NCBI GenBank assembly: GCA_015499985.1
Contig: JAAAUF010000238.1
Location: forward strand, 1,714 to 46,026
Length of the DNA stretch: 44,313 bases
Origin: Haplosporangium gracile
Lineage: Eukaryota; Mortierellomycota; Mortierellomycetes; Mortierellales; Mortierellaceae
Direction of reading: 5' to 3'
Shown here: piece after piece, positions 1 through 10,523 of the stretch
How the letters are laid out: each line of letters opens with the position of its first letter
Position numbering within the stretch: position 1 is the first letter of the stretch
The notes under the pieces: model-generated
The model's database searches: none
What the model was told of the DNA's origin: nothing
What the model saw: the letters and a program-made list of their open reading frames with translations, nothing else
Made by a program: the position numbers and the translations under genes

Positions 1-426
1 GTCAGGATACAATCCAAAAAGACTGGCTGATCTATGTGGATTGATCGCGTGCGTGATGAGGGATAAGCAGTAAATGCACCTGGTTAGCTTTGTTCTTCGT
101 TCTGAGCAATTCTTTTAACACTTTTATCATTCCTTGTATTTAACATGAATAGCCGGCTGCTTTATTTAACACCAAGCAGTTAGGACCTCTGATGACAAGG
201 CTGCCAAGAAAAGGTGCGAGACGTTTCCTGTTGTGCTTATGTGATATCAACTATGTGTTTTGTGACGCGAAATCATTTTCTCTTCCCATTCGTTCGCTTT
301 GTGCTCAGCCCATTGTGGTCCGTACCTGGACTATGCTGTGTAACACATCCTGACCCATCCTCACAAACGTAACATAACTGCCATCTTTGCCATAGCAATA
401 TCTCGCTCGCGCCTTGTCGCTGTCAG
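1..426. other. 5' side of the cyclin gene, unresolved
   Basis: No complete exon can be fixed here. Two short stretches read like coding sequence on the + strand: about 6-45 after a CAG, and about 180-235, which contains the peptide SDDKAAKKRCETFPVV. They could be upstream exons of the cyclin that follows, but I cannot join them with confidence. The frame of the first firm cyclin exon is open leftwards to about position 344 without an ATG. The true start is therefore in an upstream exon, possibly beyond the window edge. Confidence 0.4.
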
Positions 427-1762
427 TCCCTTCCCTCAATGCCAACATTACTGGGATGAGTATGCCAACGACACCTTTAACTATCTCCTAGAGATCGAGG
501 TATTTTTTTGTTTCTGGGAATGTGAATGTATTTCTCTATTCCTCATGTTTTGGTTGCATGTTTGGTCGATCCGGCCTACTCACTCATCCCATTATTTTTA
601 CTGATGTAATATAGAGTCGATATGATCGCTATTTGTACTTTGACGAGCATTCCGAGTTTGGCGACTATCGGGCTACACTTGTTCAGTGGATCATAGAGCT
701 CTGTTATGGCTGGTTCAAGCTTCCTCCTGGCACTCTCCATGTCGCTGGTAATACCACGCATTTTATATATTTCAACTGAGTGCGCTATATAGTCGATGCG
801 ATGTTGAAAACTAATCACCACATGATTCTTGTGTATATCATTAGTAAATATTTTGGACCGATACCTTGCTGTTGTAAAACCGGAGACAATTCATCGCGAC
901 AAACTTCAGTGCATAGGAATGTGCGCACTTATGATTGCAGGGTAAACGGCTTTGCCATATGCACTTGTGCTATTTACTTAATTGGAGGAAATAGTTGATC
1001 ATTTGTTGAGTCGAGCTGTCTGTTGGGACTAACATGCTCTTGTTTAATTGGCCTTCTTTTTCACGCGTTTGTATAGGAAACTTGAAGAGCCTGCAGGCAT
1101 GCTCGGCACTTATAACCTGTGTCAACTTTGCGATCTTTACACAACTCAGGAAATAGCCAACATGGAGGTCGATATTCTAAAGGCTCTGAAATTTGAGATT
1201 TTAGTGGCCAGCGCTACGGGCTTTTCTGACTATATTCAGCGAGCGATCGTGGACCATGAAGAAACACGACAGCTTATCGACGTAAGTCTCGTTGAATGGA
1301 CTGGGTTTTATTACCGCTATTTGTTTCGATGGTAGTCGTTGCTCTGACACGACGCGGTTTCCAGTTTCTTTGTGACCTTAGTTTGATATCCCATCACTTT
1401 CTTGAATTTAACACTTGTCAGATCGCAGCCGCCGTAAGTAGTTGCTATATGTCACTTGCAGAAAGCCGTTCGAAATTGATTGTTGTAGCAGTGGAAAATG
1501 GCTGAAGTCTCTTTTTTTTATTTTTCATACTTTCGTTTCCGATTAGGCGGCGTGGATTTCGCTGTGCGCGATCGGGCTTGACTGGAACGAGGACCTGGCG
1601 ATCTTGACGGGGTACAGTCGAAATGACCTGTCACCTTGCTCTGTTGTTTTCAGCGATCTTGTCTTTTCGACTACTAACCCCCTCGATCTTCGAGCGACGT
1701 TGAGCTTCCGATACCCTGTCGAACAGACCATGGCCATCCTGCGAACTGTCCTTGCGCGTTGA
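427..1762 (+). CDS. A/B-type cyclin, divergent, 5' end not resolved
   Basis: Model: join(427..499, 615..747, 781..830, 910..941, 1077..1281, 1365..1433, 1547..1762), giving about 258 residues to a TGA. Cyclins bind and activate a cyclin-dependent kinase. The lead-in YWDEYANDTFNYLLEIE matches the helix before the cyclin box of B-type cyclins. The N-box follows with RATLVQWIIEL, LHVAVRYIVD and CIGMCALMIAGKLEEP; the Lys and Glu of the kinase-binding signature are kept (GKLEE). The usual Asp in the V-D-W motif is Gln here. The C-box runs from FLCDLSLISHHFLEF through QIAAAAAWISLCAIGLDW to LTGYSRNDL. Exon junctions are phase-consistent throughout, including a 32-nt exon. The start at 427 is only an acceptor guess. 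Which cyclin class or CDK partner it serves cannot be told, and sequence drift suggests a specialised or fast-evolving copy. Confidence 0.75.
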
Positions 1763-1767
1763 ATAAA
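1762..1767 (+). terminator. AATAAA overlapping the cyclin stop codon
   Basis: A perfect AATAAA hexamer shares its first base with the last base of the cyclin TGA. A poly(A) signal this early would give a 3' UTR of only some 15-30 nt. It may be coincidental in AT-rich DNA. Confidence 0.3.
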
Positions 1768-1972
1768 ATCAAAAACGTATCTTACCGCTTTCTCGCACGC
1801 GTTTTTTGACCATTAATTTTTCATCACGTTATTTGCTGAAACCAGTCTTACTGCATTGTGAGCGACTGTCGGTCGTTCTTCGTTCTTCTTTTGGGTTCTT
1901 TGCTTCTCTTCTTCATTTTTGTTTGTTCACACCCCTCTTTCACAAAAACCCTACAACACACATTCTATACCA

Positions 1973-4021
1973 ATGGCCGACGAAAAGCAAAAGCACCTTG
2001 TCTTCTCCATTCTCGAGTTCCTCCAGACCTCGCTCAATAACGGAACCATCAAGCAGGATGACTCGGAGGGAATCGAAGGTATCTTTTCTTTTCTCATCTC
2101 TTGGCACACAAGAAAGAACAAAAAAAGTAAAGGGTACTCACTGACAGGCTTCTATTCCTCGCACTTACAACGACTTAGTCGCTATTCAATGCATTGGAGA
2201 GGCTTTCGGTGTTGATTTGAACGACGCTACTCAGGCCCAGGCTTACAACACCAAGCCTGCCACCTTGGTCTCGATTTTCGATGTCTTTGTTAACGCTCAG
2301 AAGAAGCTTGGAAACAAGGTACGGACTTACCCTTTTATACGCAGGAACGGTACGCATGTTTTTTTTCTTTATCGAGCTGACTGGTGGGCATGAAAATACG
2401 AGCGACAGAAAAAATACCTCTTTGAACCGACAGTCAGATCAGGATGGGTGTTTTCTTTATGCGATTGTCTCTTTTTTTTCCCCTTCTCCAGGATGGAACT
2501 GGCAACCCGGGATCGCTTTCTTTTTTTTTTTGCCAAGAAAGAATGACTGCAAAACTTGATGAACAGGATGCACTGGAGAGCGCTAAAGCACACATTATAC
2601 CTTTATGAGCCCGACATCAAGGCAATACTTCACTTTAGGAGAGAGGTGCTCCGTGGAACTCTGGTTCTTGGTATACTTGCAGAGCAGTCGACTGATAGGT
2701 GTTCGATCGGCTTGTTTTTTTACAACTTTGTAATAGACTGCTGCCGCTACTTCTACTGCTTCCTCCACCTCCTCCACCCCCGCTGCATCTGCCTCTGTTC
2801 CCATGTCTGCCGAGCCTACCGCTGAGCAGAAAAAGAACGCTGAGGACTTGAAGGTTGCCGGTAAGGACTTTTTTCGATTCAAGTGGAGCTGCCTTAGCAC
2901 ATGTCAAACAGGATTATACTGTTCGGAAAGGAAATTAACATTAAAATTTGCATGTTGCAAACTGATCGGACGTATGATAGGTAACCGCAAGGTCAACGAG
3001 AAGGAGTACGCTGAGGCCATTCGTCTCTATGGCGAGGCTATTGTTCTTAATCCCAAGAACGCTGTCTACTACGCCAACCGGTACAAATTCATCTTTTAGA
3101 AAGTTCCTTGACATATGTGAATGTCGAAGTGACGATTTCGATACCCTACTTACTCCAATTTCCTCTTGATGAATTTATTAGTGCTGCTGCCTACAGTCAG
3201 ATGGGAGACCACCAGAACGCTATCACGGACTCTCTCAAGGCTGCTGAGGTGGATTCCTCTTACAGCAAGGCATACAGCCGTCTCGGTCATGCCTACTTCT
3301 CAGTCGGAAAGTACCAAGAGGCTGTTACTGCTTACGAGAAGGGTTTGACCCTTGAGCCCAACAACGCCACCATGAAGAGCTCTTTGGCCACTGCCCGCAC
3401 CAAGGCCCGCGATAACGAGGTCACCCCTTCTGCCCGCAGCGGCGGAGCTGGTGCCGGTGCCGGTGCCGGAGGTATGCCTACTGGATTCCCCGACTTGAGC
3501 GCTTTGGGTGGTGGCGCTGGTGGTATGCCCGACTTGGCTAGCTTGATGGGCAACCCTGCGTTGATGAACATGGCTCAGCAGATGATGCAGTCTGGTGCCT
3601 TGAACTCATTGATGAGCAACCCTGCTATGCAACAGATGGCTCAGCGTATGATGGCTGGTGGCGAGCGCCCCAACATTGAGGAGATGATGAGAGACCCCCA
3701 GATTGCCGAGGCGTAAGTTCTCTTATCTTTTATTTTTGTTGACGTCATGAGGGTTTTGCTGTACATTGTGGTATCATTTGGCATGTGTCTGACGCTCTGT
3801 TTCTTTTTATTATTACTTTATCTTTTCCAGTGCTCGTGGATTGATGGGCGGTATGGGCGGTGCTCCCCAGCAGCCTCCCCGGGGAGGAGATGATGAGAGT
3901 AAGTGATACTCCATTTCATGAATGTCTTCAATTTTTGCAATGATCATGTAGATGTATTTATGAGAACGATATCTAAACTATACGTCCTCATTTTTCTTCT
4001 GTCAAATAATTAGTGCTGTAA
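1973..4021 (+). CDS. SGT2: Sgt2/SGTA small glutamine-rich TPR co-chaperone
   Basis: Model: join(1973..2078, 2179..2318, 2737..2860, 2981..3080, 3182..3712, 3831..3898, 4014..4021), 358 residues. Sgt2/SGTA is a cytosolic homodimeric adaptor that hands tail-anchored proteins to the GET pathway and binds Hsp70/Hsp90. The N-terminal dimerisation domain starts MADEKQKHLVFSILEFLQ and continues with AIQCIGEAFGVD. An Ala/Ser/Thr linker follows (about 83-100), then a TPR block from about residue 105, with YAEAIRLYGEAIVLNPKNAVYYANR, SQMGDHQNAITDSLKAAE and FSVGKYQEAVTAYEKGL as helix pairs. The C-terminal region is Gly/Met/Gln-rich with NPALMNMAQQMM and NPAMQQMAQRMM, the substrate-binding type repeat. 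Its length is close to the family norm. The last coding exon would be only 8 nt; if the gtaagt at 3899 is not used, a TGA at 3904-3906 gives a protein of the same length with a different last residue pair. Confidence 0.88.
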
Positions 4022-4039
4022 ATTCAACATCCGGATTAG

Positions 4040-4045
4040 AATAAA
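4040..4045 (+). terminator. Poly(A) signal AATAAA for SGT2
   Basis: The hexamer lies 19 nt after the proposed TAA at 4019-4021, inside the 124-bp gap to the convergent MED20 gene. Confidence 0.5.
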
Positions 4046-4129
4046 ATACTTGCCACTTTTTTTCAACGAGGCACTCAGGACACGTCCTGTTAAGCGCGCA
4101 TACCGCTTTTTGTTTGTAATGCTCTAATG

Positions 4130-4135
4130 TTTATT
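4130..4135 (-). terminator. Poly(A) signal AATAAA for MED20
   Basis: TTTATT on the + strand reads AATAAA on the - strand, 11 nt past the MED20 stop. It faces the SGT2 signal across about 85 bp, so the two 3' UTRs must be very short or overlap. Confidence 0.4.
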
Positions 4136-4145
4136 TTTCTGTGTT

Positions 4146-5442
4146 TTACAGGATGTGCTGCCTTCTGAAGAGTGTCATAAATTGAAAGCCAGAGTGGAGC
4201 ATGGACCAGTTCTTGGGATCCAGACCCACTTGCTCGTATGGATAGTCAAACATCTGTGGCGAATACAGGTTTACGCCCGGTGGTGAGATTAAGCGGACGA
4301 ATTCTTCGAGCAGGGCGTTGGACGCTGTTGCGCTTGATGTTTGTGGCAAGTATTCGATCTAATGATTTGGAGGTGGGTATAGTCAAAACAATACGTGATT
4401 AGCATTCTGTCGCGTACATAACTAGAGCACGTGTTTTTTCGAGTTTAAAGAAGAGATGTGTTTGGCAAGTGGCGCGGATGCATACCTCGATGAGCATGCC
4501 CTTGTAACTTGTTGAGGCGACCATGATGTTTCCTGCACGTACGATAAAGTCACCCAAGTCATATACGTAACCCTGTTGGAAAAAATGATAATTATACGGT
4601 TAGTTGATATGTTGTTTAGCCACCTAAACACATGGAAATAAACATTCAGCACGAACGACAAAAAAATAAAGGACGAAAGAACGCACCTCGACTTGGGCGT
4701 GTTGACGGTGGACCCAGAGGTTCTTGAGTTTGGCGATCAGGGCTTCAATATCCTTCTCGACTTCGACAAGCACGGCGCGTTTCTTGGGCGGCACGTCGCC
4801 AGCACCACCGCCGCCGTTGATGGGCGTGCTGGCAACGCTGGGTGTTGCTGACGAAATTGTGGTTGCTGTTGGAGCAATGCCGACGGCTCCGTCGTCGATG
4901 AGACACCATGCGGTTAATGTTTCCGCAGACGCCAGTCCTTGTCCTGAGCCTGCCACTCCTCCTGGCCCACCTGAACCACCGGCGCCTACTCCAACCACTG
5001 AAGACATGATCCCGAGACCTGTCTTTCCTGGTCCTGCGTTATTCCCGCCTGGTCCCTGAGGTCCACTTACACCGCCTTGCCCACCGACACCAGGCCCACC
5101 TATTCCTACTCCTCTTGCAGCCCCTGGACCACCAGCGCCAAGACCCACACCTCCGACCCCGCTATTAGCATTAGAAGCAACAAAACTCCCAGCATAAAGG
5201 CTCGCAGCTTTGGCGTTGGGAGGCACACCCCGAGCAGTAGCCCCGCCCTGGACGTGAACGACGTGCATCATTTTACCAGTCCCGGATTTTGAGACTGGGG
5301 AGGTATCCCGAAAGACCTTCCAGTTAATGTTCCAGCGACCGATGTTGGAGGCGTGGAACTGTTTGAGGAGTCTGTCGGAAAGGAGTGTAAGGGATTGCTG
5401 GCCGTTTGCATCCTTCCAGTGGATTAGACATGTTGCACCCAT
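4146..5442 (-). CDS. MED20: Mediator complex subunit 20 (Med20/Srb2), with Gly-rich insert
   Basis: Model: complement(join(4146..4358, 4486..4572, 4687..5442)), 351 residues. Med20 is a head-module subunit of Mediator that pairs with Med18 and contacts RNA polymerase II. The start MGATCLIHWKDANGQQSL, the strand FRDTSPVSKSGTGKMMHVVHV and the C-terminal run LVEVEKDIEALIAKLKNLW, GYVYDLGDFIVRAGNIMV, YKGMLIEIEYLP and LLEEFVRLI fit the TBP-related fold of the family. All three exons are multiples of three with clean gt/ag ends. The animal protein is about 210 residues; the extra length is mostly a Gly/Ala/Val/Pro-rich stretch at about residues 90-165 and a Thr/Ser/Gly stretch at about 185-210. Start choice: first ATG of the frame, directly ahead of the conserved N-terminus. 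It is divergent with the RdRP gene and convergent with SGT2. Confidence 0.82.
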
Positions 5443-6348
5443 TGCTGCTTAATGGTGTTGATGGGTGGGTGGGTGAATGGATGGATGTGTGGTTCGTGTG
5501 TTTTTTTTGAAGGCTGTTTTTCTCTGTGTTGATAGTCCCTTATTCTTGCTTGTAATTGTAGTCGCTTGCTCCTGTCTCGGTTAACACTGTTCCTTGATTG
5601 TTTCCGTGTGGATTTCGTGTTCTTTGTGTGTTTGATGGAAAAAAAAAAGAAAAAAAAAAACAAAAGAAAAAAAAAGAGAGTGAGAGAGAGAGATCAACCT
5701 GTGCCTGCCTTTTTTCATTCCTTCGTTCGTGTTTGTGGCCAGCCTTTATTTTTTACTTTGCTCTCTATTGCTCTCCTATTTGTTATCTTCGCCTTCTTCC
5801 CTTCCCACCCACCTCGCCCACAAACAACAAAACTCCCATTCGTTCCCTTTTTTTTTCCTTCTCCTTCTTTCTCTTCTCCTCCACCCCTCCACTCCACACT
5901 CCACCACTCTCCCACCCTCACCCACACATTTCACTCCTATACTTCAAGACATGCCTCGAAATAACTGAGCAATTCCCCCCCCCCCCCTTCTCCACCGGCT
6001 CACTGTTTCTCCCCATTCGCAATCCCTCCTTCTCCTTCCTCCTTCCTCCTCTCCCCTCTCACCTTCGACGCGAACCCGCCCTGATACCTAGGTGTTATCA
6101 CCTCACAACCTCTTTTATCTTATCACCGAACACCTTCTGAGCCTGCGGCATATCTTATTGCAGTCGTGCCATCACCACCACTGCGAAACAAGAATACTTC
6201 GACGACGACAACAACGACAACAAACAACAATAACAGTAAACAATAACAACAACGGAAACAAACATAGAAACAACAACAGCAATACTAGCGCTAATACAAC
6301 TACCAAAAGCGATAGCACCTTGAGCAGCAGCGAAATTCTGAGTCGAAA
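5443..6348. promoter_or_regulatory. Divergent promoter region between MED20 and the RdRP gene
   Basis: This 906-bp gap separates two genes pointing away from each other. The + strand changes from A/G-rich (about 5637-5695) to almost pure C/T (about 5705-6070), with 13 consecutive C at 5975-5987. A G-poor leader rich in CAA and AAC triplets (about 6190-6310) then runs up to the RdRP ATG. Open frames crossing the C/T block are low-complexity and I do not call them genes. A 5' UTR intron is possible but not proven. Confidence 0.6.
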
Positions 6349-9300
6349 ATGACGCGTAGGTTCCATACGACAGTGCAGCACCAGAGTACTACGGGGATGA
6401 TGCTGCAGCCGCTCGCGGGGTCTTCCAGGAACCCACAAGCATCACTCATGGTCACTTCGCCTTCAGCAATAATATCTCCTTCCGCTGGATCCTCGTCCCT
6501 TTCGCCTTCGCCTATCTCAGGATCACCCACGATGCGACCTCGTTATGCATCTTCACAGTCAGACCGTTCGAGTCACTCACCCGGTCGTCGTAAAAGCGCA
6601 ACAGCAGAGAGTCGCCGTGCCAGGCTTCAGAACGACCTCCAGAATCTCGTTCCCGACCAGAGCATTGTGGTCCGCATCCGGGGTCTCCAGAAGTCCATGC
6701 CAGCGGCGGAAATTAAGAAACTGTTGGAACCCTATGGCCAGATCGTCGATGTCACGATCGAACATCCAGAATCCTCGAGTATGAGCATTGCATTCGTCCG
6801 CCTGAAGGTCCGCAAGCCCGATATTGACAACATCAAAACGGCCAACATCGGTGGAAGATCTCTTGACATGGAGATCACACACACGCGGGATCGATACATG
6901 ACCGACATAGTGGCGCAAAAGCTGGAACTGGGTCTGAAATTGGCTCAGGACACATTTTGCTCTGAGTTTGTCGCCACTACCAACGTCGTCGTCCAGTTCC
7001 AGCACCAGAGGCGATGCATCAAAATCATGTTTGACCGGCGGTTCAAGGACACCACCATCCAGTACCATGTCGAAATGAAGTTCCAGGACATGGACAAGGG
7101 CTCGATCCAGGTCGACACTCTCGGTAATACCGCGCCGGTTACAATCCATCTGCGATACCCCCCAACCTACTGGAGATACGATCCTAATATGGACAACCAG
7201 GATGATTCCAAGTGGTCCGTCAACTCTTGTCTTCGACGCGTGGTCGACATTCCCAAGGAGGACGGCGAGTTTACCAACAAGGGCAAGACAAGTGGAACAA
7301 CTCAAGGACGACCACCAGTGGAGCCCAACCCTTCCAATCTCTGGGCCAAACTCGGCAAGTGGACTGTGATCCGATTCACCATCGGTCAGGAATCAGCCCA
7401 TCAGTTGGACACGTTCAACACGCGGTGCAAAGAGTTTAATCTGCTCGCCCAGTCCCCCGCCCCCCTCTCGCCCATCGTCACTCAACAAGGTCAGGACAAC
7501 GATGGATTACAAACGACGGCATCGCTCAACAAGCTTCCCTTTGAGACCCGTTACATGCTCGAGTCTGCTTTATCTTTCAACTATATTGTGGAGTATGATC
7601 TCACGCCAGAGGTGATCAAGATGCTGAACAGCGTCGAGTCAATCAAGGCCGCCACGATGCTGGAGCTTATTGTCGCGTCCCGAGAGCGTGTGTGGAACTT
7701 GCAGGACTATCTTCGACACGAGGAGCGAAAGTTGGCAAGGATCTCGACGCGGCCTCGTATCGTACCTGCACAGTGTGTTTTCCTCCGCAAGGTCATCATC
7801 ACCCCCACCACAATGTACCTCCAGCCACCAACCGTCGAGACGTCCAACAGGATTATTCGCCACTACTCCCACCTGAGCGACTACTTTTTGCGAGTCGAAT
7901 ACTCTGACGAGGGTAACAACAAGCTGTGGTCGAGAGACGCGTCGAGCAATATGAACAACGCGATTTTCAACCGAGTCTTTACGACCCTCACTGACGGGAT
8001 CATGATCGGCGACCGAGTCTATGAGTTTTTGGCCTTTTCTGCGAGTCAGCTGCGCGACAACGCGGCTTGGTTCTTTTGCTCCAAAGAAGGAAAAGAGACG
8101 CCCGACACGATTCGCAAGTGGATGGGCGATTTTTCTCACATCAAATCCATCGCCAAATATGGAGCGCGTATGGGCCAGTGCTTCTCCTCGACCAGGGACA
8201 TTGCTCGGCTTCGAGCTACAGACGTGGAGATGATTGACGACATTGAGCACAACGATCATAATTTCTCGGATGGCTGTGGACGCATCTCAGAGGATCTGGC
8301 GAGGATGATTGGGATCGAGCTGGAGAAGGAGACCACGCCGTCGGCGTTCCAGATTCGCTTAGGAGGAGCAAAGGGTGTCTTGGTCAAGGACGCGACTCTG
8401 AAGGATAACCGTGTCCAGATTCGGCCCAGTATGAAGAAGTTTGATGTTGCTCACTATGTCTTGGAGGTTATTAAGACTTCGTCCTTTATCCCAAGTTTCC
8501 TGAACCGCCAGATCATCATTCTTCTCACAAGTCTTGGTGTGCCCGAGGAGGTAGGTATTAGTGTGCTAAATTCTGAATTTATCGCTTTCTTTGGCATTAA
8601 TTACTATGGAATTTCCATTAACTATGTTTTACTATGTACCAATCGCCAACAGGTAATTTGGAATCTCAAGGAAAACATGGTGCAGGATCTTAATATGATC
8701 CAATCAGACGATATGATGGCGATAAAGCTGCTGATTCAGAACTGGGACGAGGGAGGGACGTCCAAGATGCTGGTAACGATGATTCGAGCTGGCTTCCTTC
8801 AACGCCAAGATCCCTTCGTCAAGAACCTGCTGACCCTGTTTCGACAGCAGATGCTGGAGGAATTGTCAAAGAAGGCTCGCGTCTACGTGCCTCAGGGCGC
8901 GTACCTTTTGGGCGTCTGCGATGAGACGGGTGATCTGGAGGAGGGCGAAATATTTATCCAGGTGTCAAGTGTCGAGAATCCTTCCAAATGGAGGGTGGTT
9001 GAGGGAGACTGTGTGGTAGTCCGATGCCCGTGTTTCCACCCTGGAGACGTCCGTGTTGTCAGAGCTGTCAAGTGTCCGTCCCTGAGCCACCTTCATGATG
9101 TGGTTGTTTTCAATACCAAAGGTCGTCGTGGAATCCCAAGCATGTGCAGTGGCGGCGACCTTGACGGCGATGGTGAGTTTTCTTGAACCTTTTTTGAGGA
9201 TTGCTCTTTGGATATTCTTTGGTTTGTTGAATGAAAGCTAACGATTTTTTTTTCTATGTTGTTTACATTTGCAATCGTGTGTAGATTTCACGTAAGTTTT

Positions 9301-10523
9301 GCAGAGACACGTCCATACTTCGGGTCGACCAGTATTTTCTTTGTTCTCTCTACATTTGCTAACGCTGACTTTAAATTTTGAACAGCGTCATTTGGGATCC
9401 GAAAATCGTCAAGAACGTGATGGAGCTGCCGCCTATGGACTACAGCGGTCGTGAGGCGGCTCCTGCCAGTGATGTGACAATCCGCGACATTTTGAAGTTC
9501 TTTGTCCAGTACGCAGTCTCGGACAATCTCGGACTGATTGCCAACGCCCATTTGGCACAGTCAGATCAGTTGCCCCAAGGTCCCAAACACCAAAAGTGCC
9601 TCCGACTGGCCCAGCTTCACTCGGACGCTGTCGACTTTCCCAAGAGCGGAAAGCCGGCAGAGATTACGCCGGACCTGCGACCCAAAAAGTACCCAGATTT
9701 CATGGAAAAGGCGCTCGACAGGTCCTATCCGTCAATTCGCGTCATTGGACGCATCTACCGCGAATGCGCCAAGACCGAGTCGTTTATTCCCAAGGATTAT
9801 CGCCAGTCGTTTAACGAGGCCATGCTGATCGAGGGCTATGAGGATTTCGTGCAGGACGGTATGATGCAGAAGGCTCTTTATGATCAGGAGCTGAAGTCCC
9901 TCATGAACCAATACGGCGTCAAAAGGTCAGTATTTTATTTAGTTCTCTTCGTAATGGTTTTCAATATTTTACCTTTATGCTAATATGCTAATTATTTTTA
10001 TGTCTACGCTAACTGTCCATCTAGCGATCTGGAGGTTGTGAGTGGGTTCATTCAAGGAGTGGACATTATCACCAACAAGAGAGAGTACGAGATCCGCAGG
10101 TCAATCATCCGAGCCTTCACAGCAATCCGAGCTCGGTTCCGACTGGAGCTTGAACAAGAGTTCTACGCCCCTGACGCCAAGGTAGTTCCGCCAAGTAACA
10201 TTCCTTTCCTAGAAAGAAAGGCAGCTGCCTGGTATGCTGTCTGCTACCAAAACCTTCAACCAGGCCAGCCTTACACGTTCTGTTGGATCGCCTGGGATGT
10301 CCTATGCCGTGTTGCCAGTCGAGTGCGGGGTCCCGTGCCAGATAATGGTGGCGCTTCTGGATTTGGAGGAGACGAAGACGACTTTGTGGATGTGTTAGAT
10401 GGCCATGATATTGTCGAAGAGCCGCCGCATTCGCCGCGAGTCAAAATTGTCGACCACCAGGGTCTTCGTACCATTGGATCCGAGGTGGATGACGACTTGT
10501 TGAGTACCGCATTGATGTTTTGA
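6349..10523 (+). CDS. RNA-dependent RNA polymerase of the RNA-silencing pathway, with N-terminal RRM
   Basis: Model: join(6349..8550, 8653..9172, 9285..9291, 9386..9925, 10025..10523), 1,255 residues. Cellular RdRPs copy single-stranded RNA into dsRNA, the substrate of Dicer. A Ser/Pro-rich N-terminus (1-100) is followed by an RNA-recognition motif at about 105-175 (SIVVRIRGLQKSMPAAEIKK, then SSSMSIAFVRLKV). The RdRP core starts near residue 475 with CVFLRKVIITPTTMYLQPP and includes FSDGCGRIS, IRLGGAKGVL and RPSMKKF. The catalytic loop is CSGGDLDGD with the Asp triad at 903-907, continued as DFTVIWDP across two splice junctions. AHLAQSD and EITPDLRPKKYPDFMEK follow. The start is the first ATG after an in-frame TAG at 6313-6315. 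The first intron (8551-8652) is 102 nt and stop-free, so retention would add 34 residues. Family identity is certain; which RdRP paralogue it is cannot be told. Confidence 0.93.

Noticed and set aside
5566..6140. Overlapping + strand frames of 132 and 180 codons in the MED20/RdRP gap
   Set aside because: They translate A-runs and the C/T block into Lys- or Ser/Phe/Pro-rich text, the signature of simple repeats rather than genes.
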